Under the pieces are notes generated by a model that saw only the letters and a program-made list of their open reading frames with translations, did no database searches and had not been told where the DNA came from. Positions 45,591 to 55,282 of a stretch of 64,000 bases of DNA are shown in pieces. How positions within the stretch are numbered: the first letter of the stretch is position 1; every line of letters starts with the position of its first letter. The DNA is from Rhizobium sp. C4 (GTDB taxonomy: Bacteria; Pseudomonadota; Alphaproteobacteria; Rhizobiales; Rhizobiaceae): assembly GCF_021026315.1 (NCBI RefSeq), contig NZ_JAJNCX010000003.1, forward strand, positions 404,816-468,815, read 5' to 3'. The position numbers were made by a program, and so were the translations under genes.

Positions 45591-46205
45591 CTACGCCGCA
45601 ATTCCGTATCCGGCGAGGTCCTGCCGCAGCTTGTCGGCGCCGGTGAAGACCACCGATTGCCAGCCGCAGGCTTGAGCACCCGCGACATTCGGCGGGCTGT
45701 CGTCGATGAACAGGCATGCCTTCGGATCGAGGCCGAAGGCGTTGGCATGGGTTTCGTAGATTGCCGCATCCGGCTTGATCAGCCCGACGCGGGCCGACAC
45801 CGTCACGCCGCGCGGCGCATTCAGAAATTCGAAGATCGTCTGCGCCTGCGCAAACGTGTCGTCTGCGAAATTCGTCAGCATCGTCACGTCGTGCCCGTCG
45901 GCGATCAGCTTCTTCATGATCGCGACGCTGCCGTCATAGGCATGCGGCACCATTTCGTGCCAGTGCCTGCGGAAGGCGCGGATATGCTCTTCGCGCTCCG
46001 GATACTGCGCAATCAGCAGCGCCTCGGCTTCAGGCCATGTCCGGCCGCGATCCTGCTCGACATTCCAGTCATGGGTGCAGACATTCTCGAAAAACCAGCG
46101 CCGCTCGGCCTCGTCGGGGATCAGCCGCTTGAACGGAAGGTCGGGATCGTAATGGATCAGCACCTTGCCGATATCGAAGACGATGTGGCGGATTTCGGGT
46201 TTCAT
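45591..46205 (-). CDS. HAD-superfamily hydrolase (HAD-IA, YihX-like)
   Basis: A 204-residue HAD hydrolase. Motif I reads VFDIGKVLIHYD, where the second Asp of DxD is changed to Gly (DIGKV as in YihX/haloacid-type proteins with DLGNV). Motif II is TMLTNFADD, motif III LIKPDAAIYE and motif IV LFIDDSPPNVAGAQACGW. YihX in E. coli hydrolyses alpha-glucose 1-phosphate, but the substrate here is unknown. It lies between mutY and the other HAD gene on the same strand. Confidence 0.88.
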   Translation of the reverse strand: MKPEIRHIVFDIGKVLIHYDPDLPFKRLIPDEAERRWFFENVCTHDWNVEQDRGRTWPEAEALLIAQYPEREEHIRAFRRHWHEMVPHAYDGSVAIMKKLIADGHDVTMLTNFADDTFAQAQTIFEFLNAPRGVTVSARVGLIKPDAAIYETHANAFGLDPKACLFIDDSPPNVAGAQACGWQSVVFTGADKLRQDLAGYGIAA

Positions 46206-46252
46206 GCGGAACCTTTCTGGAAGCCTTTGGACAGGGACCGGGAAACCCCGGG

Positions 46253-47359
46253 TCAGAACGCGCCGGGGATAGCCGCCTCAATTGCTTTTTTCATGACAGT
46301 GGGCAGCGCCTCCCGATCAAGATTTTCGATCTCACGCCAGAAGCCGTGATCGATCGGCAGCCCTTCCGTTTCGGCGACATGGACGCTCAGCCGCAGTTCG
46401 AAATGCGTGAAGACATGGGTGACGATCCCCGCAGGCTTCCAGTCGGCCGGGAAGGGGGCGGCGGAAAGGTCGGTCGCTCCATCCTCGCGCGCCGTCCAGC
46501 GGCTGCCGGGCACTTCCGCCATGCCGCCGAGCAGGCCTTCCGCCGGCCGCGTGCGAAGCAGGACCTCACCCTTGCCATTGATCGCGACGAAGGCCGAGCC
46601 GACGCGCACGGGCCGCGCCTTCTTTGTCGCCTTGACCGGATAAAGCTCCGGCTCGCCCTCTTTCAGCGCCTGACAATAGTCCTTGAGCGGACAGAGCACG
46701 CAGGCAGGCCGTTTCGGCGTGCAGATCGTTGCGCCCAGATCCATCATCGCCTGCGCGAAATCGCCTGGCCGATCAGATGGCGTCAACTCGACCACGCGCA
46801 CCTTCATCGCCGGCTTGGAACCGGGCAGGGGCTCGCCGATCGTATAGAGCCGCGAGATCACCCGCTCGACATTGCCGTCCATGACGGCTGCCGGCCGGTC
46901 GAAGGCAATCGCTGCGATGGCTGCGGACGTGTAGTCGCCAATCCCCGGCAGTGCCCTCAGCGCTTCGGCCGTGTCGGGAAAGATGCCGCCATGGTCATGC
47001 GCAACGGCCTCGGCGCATTTCTTCAGGTTCCGCGCCCGGGCATAATAGCCAAGCCCCGCCCAGGCCTTCATCACATCCTCTGTGGGTGCGGCTGCAAGAT
47101 CGTTGACGGTCGGCCAGAGCGTCGTGAACTTCTCGAAATAGGCTTTGACCGCGGCGACCGTCGTCTGCTGCAGCATGACTTCCGACAGCCAGACGCGATA
47201 GGGATCGGGCCTTATGCCCTTGCTGGCCGCCGCGGGGCTCACCCGCCATGGAAGCTCGCGATGGTGCCGGTCATACCACGCGACCAGGACTTCACTGAGG
47301 TCTTTCTGCAAAGTCTGGAGCTCCGTCCTGTCTGTCACCGGAAAGCCGGTTTCACGCAC
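46253..47359 (-). CDS. mutY: A/G-specific adenine DNA glycosylase
   Basis: Removes adenine mispaired with 8-oxoguanine. The 368 residues include the HhH-GPD core: SEVMLQQTTVAAVKAYFEKF with the catalytic Glu, LPGIGDYTSAAIAAIAF with the helix-hairpin-helix, and VMDGNVERVISRL with the catalytic Asp. The [4Fe-4S] cluster ligands are in CTPKRPACVLCPLKDYC. The C-terminal NUDIX-like domain recognises 8-oxoG (VFTHFELRLSVHV). GTG 47359 is used; GTG 47338 (MTDRTELQTL) is an alternative. It is divergent from the DUF721 gene, the usual rhizobial order. Confidence 0.96.
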   Translation of the reverse strand: MRETGFPVTDRTELQTLQKDLSEVLVAWYDRHHRELPWRVSPAAASKGIRPDPYRVWLSEVMLQQTTVAAVKAYFEKFTTLWPTVNDLAAAPTEDVMKAWAGLGYYARARNLKKCAEAVAHDHGGIFPDTAEALRALPGIGDYTSAAIAAIAFDRPAAVMDGNVERVISRLYTIGEPLPGSKPAMKVRVVELTPSDRPGDFAQAMMDLGATICTPKRPACVLCPLKDYCQALKEGEPELYPVKATKKARPVRVGSAFVAINGKGEVLLRTRPAEGLLGGMAEVPGSRWTAREDGATDLSAAPFPADWKPAGIVTHVFTHFELRLSVHVAETEGLPIDHGFWREIENLDREALPTVMKKAIEAAIPGAF

Positions 47360-47500
47360 CCCGCTTCAGCCGGGGCGCCTATCTTTTTGTTTTCACACAA
47401 TTCCACAAGCGAATCCGGTTCGCACTCTTGCCGGAATTGGTTTATATGTGCCGACGCAGCACGCGAGGTTCAAGCAGAACCGGTGCAAGGGACAATAAAC

Positions 47501-48001
47501 ATGGTGGAAAGACGACGGGGCGCGCAGCAGATCGCCGATGTGGCCAATGGCCTCATCGACCCCGTTCTCGCGCGCCGTGCCGGCATCAGCACCGCGCTTC
47601 TTGGCTCATGGCCTGAAATTGCCGGATCCCAGTTTGCCGATTGCACTCGGCCGGAAAAGATCGCCTGGCCGCGCCGCGACGAGGCGGGCGGCGGCAAGCC
47701 GCAGCCCGGCGTGCTGACAGTTGCCTGCGAAGGCTCCCGCGCGCTCTTCCTCACCCATGCGCAGGGCGAGCTGATCGCCCGCATCAATTCCTTCTTCGGC
47801 TTTGCCGCGATCCGGCAGTTGCGCATCGTCCAGAAGCCGGTCGCGCAGCAGCCGAGGTCCCGTCCGCTTCGCCCGCTCGATGCCATCGCCGCCTCCAAGC
47901 TCGACGACATGGTCGACGGCATGGATGACGGCAAGCTGAAGGAGGCGATCATGCGGCTCGGCCGCGGCGTGCTCTCCAGCCGCAAGCGGCCGCAGCGCTA
48001 G
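47501..48001 (+). CDS. DciA-like DUF721 protein
   Basis: A 166-residue DUF721 protein. The N-terminal half (ADVANGLIDPVLARRAGIST, WPEIAGSQFADCTRPEKIAW) has the KH-like fold of DciA, the bacterial DnaB loader found where DnaC is absent; GVLTVACEGSRALFLTHAQGELIARINSFFG (core VACEGSRALFLTHAQ) is the family block. The basic tail (RKRPQR) fits nucleic acid binding. A role in replication initiation is inferred from the family. ATG 47501 follows AAGGGAC. It normally precedes dsbA and smc, but here an oxidoreductase gene lies between. Confidence 0.87.
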   Translation: MVERRRGAQQIADVANGLIDPVLARRAGISTALLGSWPEIAGSQFADCTRPEKIAWPRRDEAGGGKPQPGVLTVACEGSRALFLTHAQGELIARINSFFGFAAIRQLRIVQKPVAQQPRSRPLRPLDAIAASKLDDMVDGMDDGKLKEAIMRLGRGVLSSRKRPQR

Positions 48002-48002
48002 T

Positions 48003-48059
48003 CTTTCATTCCTCAATGAAAGTAAGGGTGCTTGACCTTTTGGGTTGATGACATACCTA
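48003..48059 (+). promoter_or_regulatory. Hairpin and promoter before the Old Yellow Enzyme gene
   Basis: CTTTCATT (48003-48010) and AATGAAAG (48015-48022) form a perfect inverted repeat right after the DUF721 stop. A sigma70-like promoter follows, TTGACC (48032-48037) and TACCTA (48054-48059) with 16 bases between, about 30 bases before the gene's ATG. The repeat could be an operator for this promoter. Confidence 0.5.
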
Positions 48060-48088
48060 TGCGGCTCCTGCCTATGGAGTACTCCCGC

Positions 48089-49207
<1,119 letters not shown>

Positions 49208-49564
49208 TCAGGAAAATGGCGGGCGGTGTTATGCCGCCCGCCTGTTCGAAACGCTTCGACAACTTCAATCGGGTCGTCTCGCAGCCGAAAGCTATTGCGG
49301 CCGGATAATCTTGCAAATGGCGAACGAGGAAGACCTCAAGAAAATGTGATTTCCCGGTGAAACGGCGCGCAATTCAAGGTTTTCAAGGGATTTGTTGATG
49401 AGGGGCTGCTTTTACCTGGCGATCACCGCAATCCTGTCGAAATTTTCATGATTTGTGCTTTGACTTGCGCCCGACCATCGGCAAAAGGTGCAGTCAAGAG
49501 CGACTTGAAAGCGGGAATGGACCGTTTTAGAGAAGCAATGCTTCAAACAATTGGATAATTGACG
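49208..49564. other. Intergenic region between the OYE gene and the DsbA lipoprotein gene
   Basis: In this 357-base gap the first 35 bases hold a hairpin GGCGGGCGG (49218-49226) with CCGCCCGCC (49234-49242), probably the end of the oxidoreductase transcript. The rest is AT-richer and should contain the promoter of the DsbA gene. I see no ORF with a ribosome site. Confidence 0.5.
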
Positions 49565-50302
49565 ATGAACAACCTCATGTTGACCAAGCGGCATCTCCTC
49601 GGCGGGATCGCTCTTGCTTCTTCCGCTGCCGTTCTGGCCGCCTGCAACGGCAAGGACGAGAACAAGGAGAGCGCAGCCAAGGACGCAAATCCGGGCATCG
49701 ACAACACCAAGACCGCCTCGACCACGGCGGACGCCAAGGTTCCGGAAGCCGACGGCACGGTTGACGTTGCCAAGCTGATGGCCCCCGGCCCGCTGCCGGA
49801 AATGTCGATCGGCAAGGCCGATGCGCCGGTCACCATCGTCGAATACATGTCGATGACCTGCCCGCATTGCGCCCGCTTCCAGAAGGACACGTTCCCGGGC
49901 ATCAAGACGAAATATATCGAGACCGGCAAGGTGCGTTACATCCTTCGCGAATTCCCGCTTGACCCGGTTGCCGCCGCCGCCATCATGCTGGCGCGCTGCG
50001 CCCCGGCCGACCAGTATTTCCCCTTCGTCGACGTTCTCTTCCAGCAGCAGATGAGCTGGGCCGCAGCCGATGACAAGCGCGCCTCGCTGATGCAGATGTC
50101 CAAGCTTGCCGGTTTTACACAGGAGAGCTTCAACGCCTGCTTGACGAACCAGAAGCTTCTGGATGATGTGAACGCGGTTCGCGAGAAGGGTGCGAAGGAT
50201 TTCGGGGTCAACGCAACGCCGACCTTCTTCATCAACGGCGCGCGTTATGCAGGGGAAATGACGGTTGACCAGATGTCGGCCATCATCGACAGCAAGCTTT
50301 AA
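49565..50302 (+). CDS. DsbA-family thioredoxin-fold lipoprotein
   Basis: A 245-residue envelope protein. The signal peptide ends in LAAC (Cys29), so the protein is lipid anchored. After a low-complexity Ala/Lys/Asp linker (30-75) comes a DsbA-type domain with MTCPHCARFQKDTFP (active-site CPHC) and the cis-Pro loop NATPTFFINGARY. ILREFPLDPVAAAAIMLARC is the helical insertion. It is predicted to form or shuffle disulfides in exported proteins. In rhizobia this gene lies directly upstream of smc. Confidence 0.93.
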   Translation: MNNLMLTKRHLLGGIALASSAAVLAACNGKDENKESAAKDANPGIDNTKTASTTADAKVPEADGTVDVAKLMAPGPLPEMSIGKADAPVTIVEYMSMTCPHCARFQKDTFPGIKTKYIETGKVRYILREFPLDPVAAAAIMLARCAPADQYFPFVDVLFQQQMSWAAADDKRASLMQMSKLAGFTQESFNACLTNQKLLDDVNAVREKGAKDFGVNATPTFFINGARYAGEMTVDQMSAIIDSKL

Positions 50303-50318
50303 GCGCAGTCATTCTGGG

Positions 50319-50356
50319 AAACCGGGCCGCGGCTGCCGCCGCGCGCCCGGTTTTTC
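50319..50356 (+). terminator. Rho-independent terminator after the DsbA gene
   Basis: Long stem AAACCGGGC (50319-50327) with GCCCGGTTT (50345-50353) and an inner CGCGGC/GCCGCG pairing, followed by TTTTCG. It starts 17 bases past the stop. Confidence 0.85.
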
Positions 50357-50387
50357 GTTGTTTGGGCATGCCCTTCTGCCGAGCGAA

Positions 50388-50540
50388 AGCCCCCCTCTGG
50401 CTGCCGCCATCTCCCCCACAAGGGGGGAGACGGATGGAGTGCCCGGCACCGCCTCCTCTCAAACGGTGGAGATGGAACGCGGCAGGTGCGGCGGGTTCCT
50501 CTCCCTCCCCCTTGTGGGGAGGGTTGGGGAGGGGTCTTTT
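50388..50540. repeat. Palindromic intergenic repeat, rhizobial type, before smc
   Basis: The stretch contains CATCTCCCCCACAAGGGG followed by GGAGACGG (50408-50433), and CTCCCTCCCCCTTGTGGGG followed by AGGGTTGGGGAGGGG (about 50501-50535). These C-rich and G-rich arms pair as hairpins and resemble the short palindromic repeats scattered between genes in rhizobia (RIME-like). A related copy lies at 55970-56100 in this window. No ORF is present. Confidence 0.65.
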
Positions 50541-50557
50541 CCTGTGGGGTACGCCCC

Positions 50558-53500
50558 ATGAAATTCAACAAGCTCCGCCTTCTCGGCTTCAAATCCTTCG
50601 TCGAGCCTTCCGAATTCGTCATCGAAGCGGGCCTCACCGGCGTCGTCGGCCCGAATGGTTGCGGCAAGTCCAACCTTGTCGAAGCGCTGCGCTGGGTGAT
50701 GGGGGAAAACTCCTACAAGAACATGCGCGCGTCGGGCATGGACGACGTGATCTTCTCCGGCTCCGGCAATCGCCCGGCGCGCAACACCGCCGAAGTCGGC
50801 CTTTATCTCGACAATTCTGACCGCACGGCACCCGCCGCCTTCAACGATGCCGACGAAATCCAGGTGACGCGCCGCATCGAGCGCGAGCAGGGCTCGGTCT
50901 ATCGCATCAACGGCAAGGAAGCCCGCGCCAAGGATGTGCAGCTGCTCTTTGCCGATGCCTCGACCGGCGCCCGCTCGCCCTCCATGGTGGGGCAGGGCCG
51001 CATTGGCGAACTCATTCAGGCCAAGCCGCAGGCCCGCCGGCAATTGCTGGAAGAGGCCGCCGGCATTTCGGGCCTCCATTCCCGCCGCCACGAGGCGGAG
51101 CTGAGGCTGCGTGCCGCCGAAACCAATCTCGAACGTCTCGATGACGTGACCGCGCAGCTCGAAAGCCAGATCGAAAGCCTGAAACGCCAGGCCCGTCAGG
51201 CAACCCGCTTCAAGCAGCTTTCCGCCGATATCCGCGCCCGCGAGGCCATGCTGCATCACATCCAGTGGACGGATGCCAGGCAGGCCGAGGCGGAGGCAAC
51301 GACGGCGCTCAACGAGGTGACATCCATCGTTGCCGAGCGCGCGCAGGCACAGGCCGAAATGGCGAAGAACCAGGCCGTGGCCGGGCTTCACCTGCCGGAC
51401 CTGCGCGAGGCGGAGGCGAGGGCGGCGGCTGCCCTGCAACGCCTGCAGATCGCCCGCACCCAATTGGAAGAAGAAGCCTCCCGCATGGCGCGCCGCCGCG
51501 ACGAGCTGGAGCGCCGCCTGCTGCAGCTTTCCGGCGATATTGCCCGCGAAGAGCAATTGCTGGCCGACAATGCCCGCTTCCTTGCCGAACTCGATGCGGA
51601 AGAGGGCGATCTGGCCGCCGAAGTCGAAGGCGCTGCCGAGCGCGCCGAGGAACTGGCCGCTGCCGTTGCGGAAGCCGGCGGTGCGCTGGCCGAAGCCGAA
51701 GCCGTCTTTTCCGGCCTCACCGCCGAGCGCGCCGAGGCCGCAGCCTCCCGCCAGCAGATGGAACGCTGGCTTTTCGATCTCACCGAACGCGCCGGCCGGC
51801 TGACCCGCCAATTGCAGGATGCCGCTCGCGATCTTGACGCCGCCGAGCGCGAAATCGCCGACATGCCGGACCCGTCGAGCCATCGCGAAGCCGTGGCCGA
51901 GCTGGAGGCCATGCTGGAGGAAAGCGCCGAGGCTATTGCGGCGGCGGAAGACGCCATTGCCGGTGCGCGCGATGCGGAGGCCGAGGCGCGCAGCGGCGTC
52001 GACATGGCCCGCCAGATCCTCAACGGACTGGAAACCGAGGCCCGCACCATCGAGCGCATGCTGGAGGCAGGCTCCGCCGGTGGCGATTACGTGCCGGTTG
52101 CCGACCTTCTCTCCGTCGATCGCGGCTACGAGACCGCGCTGGGTGCCGCCCTTGGCGAAGATATCGATGCACCGGCCGACGCCCGCGCTGCCCGCCACTG
52201 GGGCGCGCCGCTCAATGCCGCGAGCGACCCGAAACTTCCGGAAGGCGTTCCCCCGCTCTCCGATTTCGTCCGCGCGCCTTCGGAACTGGCCCGGCGTCTC
52301 GCACAGGTCGGCGTGGTCTCAGCCGGGGAGGGTGCTGCAAAGCAGGCGCTCTTGAAGCCCGGCCAGCGGCTGGTCTCGAAGGAAGGCGCACTCTGGCGCT
52401 GGGATGGTTTCGTCTCCGGGGCCGATGCGCCGGGCGCTGCCGCCCTGCGTCTGGCCCAGAAGAACCGGCTGGCCGCCCTTGCCGACGAGATCGTCGCCGC
52501 CCGCGAGGCCATGCTGGTCGCCGAGACCGCGCACCGCGCCGCAGCGCAAGCCGTGGCACTGGCGGAAACCCAATTGCGCGACACCCGCGAGGCCGAACGC
52601 CACACGCAGCGCCGTCTGGTCGAGGCCCGCGATGCGCTCTCCAAGGCCGAGCGCGCGGCCCTCGAAATCGCCCGCCGTCGCGATACGCTGGCCGAAAATG
52701 TCGAGCGGCTGACGGGCGAGCTTGAGGAGCTGAAAGCCCAGGAAGACGAGGCCCGCGAAGCCATCGCCGAAACGCCCGACCTTTCCGGGCTCGACCTGAA
52801 ACTCTCGCAGGCACAGGCCGAGGTGGCCGCCGGTCGCGGCCGGCTCGCCGAAGCACGCGCCGCCCATGATGGTCTGGCGCGCGAAAACGACATGCGCCGC
52901 CGCCGCATCGGGGCCATCGCGCAGGAACGTTCGGCATGGAAATCCCGCGCCGACAATGCTCAAACCCAGATCGCCGCCCTGAAGGCACGCGGCGAGGAAT
53001 CCCGCGAAGAGCTTGAGGGTCTGGAAGACGCACCGGAAGAGATTGACGACAAGCGCCGCCGGTTGCTCGATGAACTGGTGAAGGCCGATGCCGCCCGCAA
53101 GGAGGCGGCCGACCGCCTGGTTCTGGCTGAAACGGCTGGCCGCGATGCCGATCAGGCCGCCGCCATGGCGCTTTCGGCGCTGGCGGAAGCCCGCGAAAAG
53201 CGCGGCCGTGCCGAAGAACGTCTCGTCTCCGCCCGCGAGCGCCGGCAGGATGCCGAAAACCGCATCCGCCAGTCGCTGCAGATCGAACCGCATGACGTCT
53301 TCCGCCTGACCGGCCGGCCGCATGGCGCACCACTGCCGGACCCGCGCACGGTGGAAATCGAGCTCGACCGCCTGCGCATCGAGCGCGAGCGTCTGGGCGC
53401 CGTCAACCTGCGCGCCGAGGAGGAGCAGATCGAACTCTCCGACCGGCTGAAGGCGCTGATCCGCGAGCGCGACGACGTGGTGGATGCGATCCGGAAACTC

Positions 53501-54019
53501 CGCGCCGCCATCCAGAACCTCAACAAGGAAGGCCGCGAACGGCTGATTGCCGCCTTTGATGTGGTCAATGCCCAGTTCCAGCGCCTCTTCACCCATCTCT
53601 TCGGCGGCGGCACGGCGGAACTGCAACTCATCGAAAGCGACGACCCGCTGGAAGCCGGCCTTGAAATTCTCGCCCGCCCGCCGGGCAAGAAGCCGCAGAC
53701 CATGACGCTGCTGTCGGGCGGTGAACAGGCGCTGACCGCGCTCGCCCTCATCTTCGCCGTCTTCCTCACCAATCCGGCACCCATCTGTGTGCTGGACGAA
53801 GTGGACGCGCCGCTCGACGACCACAATGTCGAGCGCTACTGCAACCTCATGGACGAAATGTCCGCCTCCACCGAAACCCGCTTCGTCGTCATCACCCACA
53901 ACCCCATCACGATGGCCCGCATGGACCGCCTCTTCGGCGTGACGATGGCCGAGCAGGGCGTATCGCAGCTTGTGTCGGTGGACTTGCAGACGGCCGAGCA
54001 GCTGCGCGAGGCAGGTTGA
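50558..54019 (+). CDS. smc: Chromosome segregation protein SMC
   Basis: The 1153-residue SMC ATPase that, with ScpA/ScpB, compacts and segregates the chromosome. Walker A is VVGPNGCGKSNL at 31-38; the start MKFNKLRLLGFKSFVEPSEF is the family N-terminus. Two long Ala/Glu/Arg-rich coiled coils (about 165-500 and 660-970) flank a hinge (about 505-640, GGDYVPVADLLSVDRGYETA). The C-terminal head carries the signature TLLSGGEQALTALALIFAVF, Walker B PICVLDEVDAPLDDHN and the D-loop. ATG 50558 is used; upstream codons belong to the repeat. A GGGG/CCCC pair surrounds its ribosome-site region. Confidence 0.97.
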   Translation: MKFNKLRLLGFKSFVEPSEFVIEAGLTGVVGPNGCGKSNLVEALRWVMGENSYKNMRASGMDDVIFSGSGNRPARNTAEVGLYLDNSDRTAPAAFNDADEIQVTRRIEREQGSVYRINGKEARAKDVQLLFADASTGARSPSMVGQGRIGELIQAKPQARRQLLEEAAGISGLHSRRHEAELRLRAAETNLERLDDVTAQLESQIESLKRQARQATRFKQLSADIRAREAMLHHIQWTDARQAEAEATTALNEVTSIVAERAQAQAEMAKNQAVAGLHLPDLREAEARAAAALQRLQIARTQLEEEASRMARRRDELERRLLQLSGDIAREEQLLADNARFLAELDAEEGDLAAEVEGAAERAEELAAAVAEAGGALAEAEAVFSGLTAERAEAAASRQQMERWLFDLTERAGRLTRQLQDAARDLDAAEREIADMPDPSSHREAVAELEAMLEESAEAIAAAEDAIAGARDAEAEARSGVDMARQILNGLETEARTIERMLEAGSAGGDYVPVADLLSVDRGYETALGAALGEDIDAPADARAARHWGAPLNAASDPKLPEGVPPLSDFVRAPSELARRLAQVGVVSAGEGAAKQALLKPGQRLVSKEGALWRWDGFVSGADAPGAAALRLAQKNRLAALADEIVAAREAMLVAETAHRAAAQAVALAETQLRDTREAERHTQRRLVEARDALSKAERAALEIARRRDTLAENVERLTGELEELKAQEDEAREAIAETPDLSGLDLKLSQAQAEVAAGRGRLAEARAAHDGLARENDMRRRRIGAIAQERSAWKSRADNAQTQIAALKARGEESREELEGLEDAPEEIDDKRRRLLDELVKADAARKEAADRLVLAETAGRDADQAAAMALSALAEAREKRGRAEERLVSARERRQDAENRIRQSLQIEPHDVFRLTGRPHGAPLPDPRTVEIELDRLRIERERLGAVNLRAEEEQIELSDRLKALIRERDDVVDAIRKLRAAIQNLNKEGRERLIAAFDVVNAQFQRLFTHLFGGGTAELQLIESDDPLEAGLEILARPPGKKPQTMTLLSGGEQALTALALIFAVFLTNPAPICVLDEVDAPLDDHNVERYCNLMDEMSASTETRFVVITHNPITMARMDRLFGVTMAEQGVSQLVSVDLQTAEQLREAG

Positions 54020-55189
54020 TCAGGCCGCTTCCTGTCTCTGGAGATATTCGGAAAAGAGCGGCACGGTGAAATCGATCTCGCCATAGGCCGGGCTGTAGAT
54101 CATGCCCTTTTTGATGACGCTGGCGCGGACCGGGCCGAAACGTTGCTGCGCATCGCCCAGTAAGTCAGCCACATCGGACGACTTGTAAGGGCCGCTGCCG
54201 AGCCTCGCCATGGCGCGAACATAGTCTCGCTCCTTTGGCGTCAACCGATCGAAGCGCACTTTGAAAAAGCCCTCGTCCAGACGGCGAAGCGCCGACTTCG
54301 AGGCCGCTTTGGCGATATCGGGCCCGATGGGTGACTTTTCAGCCAGGTTCCACGCCTGATAGCCCCATTCCTGCAGATAATAGGGATAGCCGCGCGTCTC
54401 GATGAAAATCGCGGAAAGCGCCTCGGCCGAGATCTGCTCGCCTTCATCTGTGATCGGATTGCGAACGGCGGCAATGGCGGCCTCTTCGGTCAGCGCACCA
54501 ACGCGCGGATAGGCAAAGAGCCGTTCCGCATAAGACTTCGCATCGCCTGAAAGCGATGCGATTTGCGGCAGGCCTGCGCCGAAGAACAGAACCGGGAGAT
54601 TGCGCTGGGTGATCTTGTGCATGGCAACGATGAGTGCCGAAAGATCGGGCTGTTTGAGATATTGCAGCTCATCGATCAGCAGAACCCAGCCTCGACCGGC
54701 GGCCTTCGCGGCGTCTCCGACCCGGACGAAAAGCTCGGGCAGGTCGAATTCCAGATTGCCGCTATCGGCCACGCCCGGTTCGGGATCGACTGCTATGGAA
54801 AAGTCGCCGACCTCCACCTTGAAAGTCCGGGCAAAGCTGCGCAGCGCCCGCATCCCGAAATAGGCGGCGGCTTTTGCCGTTTCGCTGAGCGACAGCTTGC
54901 GCAATGTCTGCTGGATCATCGGATAGAGAAGGGCGGGCAGGGACCGGTCTTCCGGCGCCTCAAGCAGGGAGGTGAGATAACCGTGCTCTTCCGCGATTGC
55001 CTCGATCTTGTTGAGCAGAACGGTCTTGCCCACGCCGCGAAGCCCGAGAAGGATCTGCGACTGATCGGACTTGCCCTGCAAAACCCGTTGCAGGGCGACA
55101 TTCGCGTTGCCGATAATGTCATCCCGGCCAGCCAGTTCAGGCGGCTGTGATCCCGCGCCGGGCGCAAACGGATTTCGGACCGGATCCAT
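54020..55189 (-). CDS. AAA-type ATPase of unknown role (Orc/Cdc6-like STAND class)
   Basis: A 389-residue ATPase. The P-loop is GLRGVGKTVLL (about 50-60), Walker B is WVLLIDELQYL, sensor region FFGAGLPQIASL, and a C-terminal winged-helix-like part follows (LTPKERDYVRAMARLGSGPY and KGMIYSPAYGEIDFTVPLFS). This resembles the ATPases of the Orc1/Cdc6-like and ATPase_2 groups that occur alone or with toxin or nuclease partners; no partner is visible here. The start at 55189 (MDPVRNPFAPGAG) or ATG 55222 is uncertain because the region before it is palindromic. It is convergent with smc, its stop abutting the smc stop. Confidence 0.8.
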   Translation of the reverse strand: MDPVRNPFAPGAGSQPPELAGRDDIIGNANVALQRVLQGKSDQSQILLGLRGVGKTVLLNKIEAIAEEHGYLTSLLEAPEDRSLPALLYPMIQQTLRKLSLSETAKAAAYFGMRALRSFARTFKVEVGDFSIAVDPEPGVADSGNLEFDLPELFVRVGDAAKAAGRGWVLLIDELQYLKQPDLSALIVAMHKITQRNLPVLFFGAGLPQIASLSGDAKSYAERLFAYPRVGALTEEAAIAAVRNPITDEGEQISAEALSAIFIETRGYPYYLQEWGYQAWNLAEKSPIGPDIAKAASKSALRRLDEGFFKVRFDRLTPKERDYVRAMARLGSGPYKSSDVADLLGDAQQRFGPVRASVIKKGMIYSPAYGEIDFTVPLFSEYLQRQEAA

Positions 55190-55234
55190 GTTTCTAGAAA
55201 CCTCTATGCAGATATAAGACATGTTTCTTATATC
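55190..55234 (-). promoter_or_regulatory. Two palindromes at the promoter of the AAA ATPase gene
   Basis: GTTTCTAGAAAC (55190-55201) is a perfect 12-base palindrome, and GATATAAGA (55211-55219) with TCTTATATC (55226-55234) is a perfect 9-base inverted repeat. Both share CATGTTTCT at their left side. The 45 bases are much more AT rich than the surrounding sequence. The pattern suggests a dimeric regulator acting on this promoter. Confidence 0.6.
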
Positions 55235-55282
55235 GATTTATAACTTTCTAGAGGCGTCCACGCAAGAGAGCGTGAGTCCCAC

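Noticed and set aside
50459..53899. Long minus-strand frames opposite smc (579 and 526 codons)
   Set aside because: They mirror the coiled-coil repeats of smc and have no independent features.
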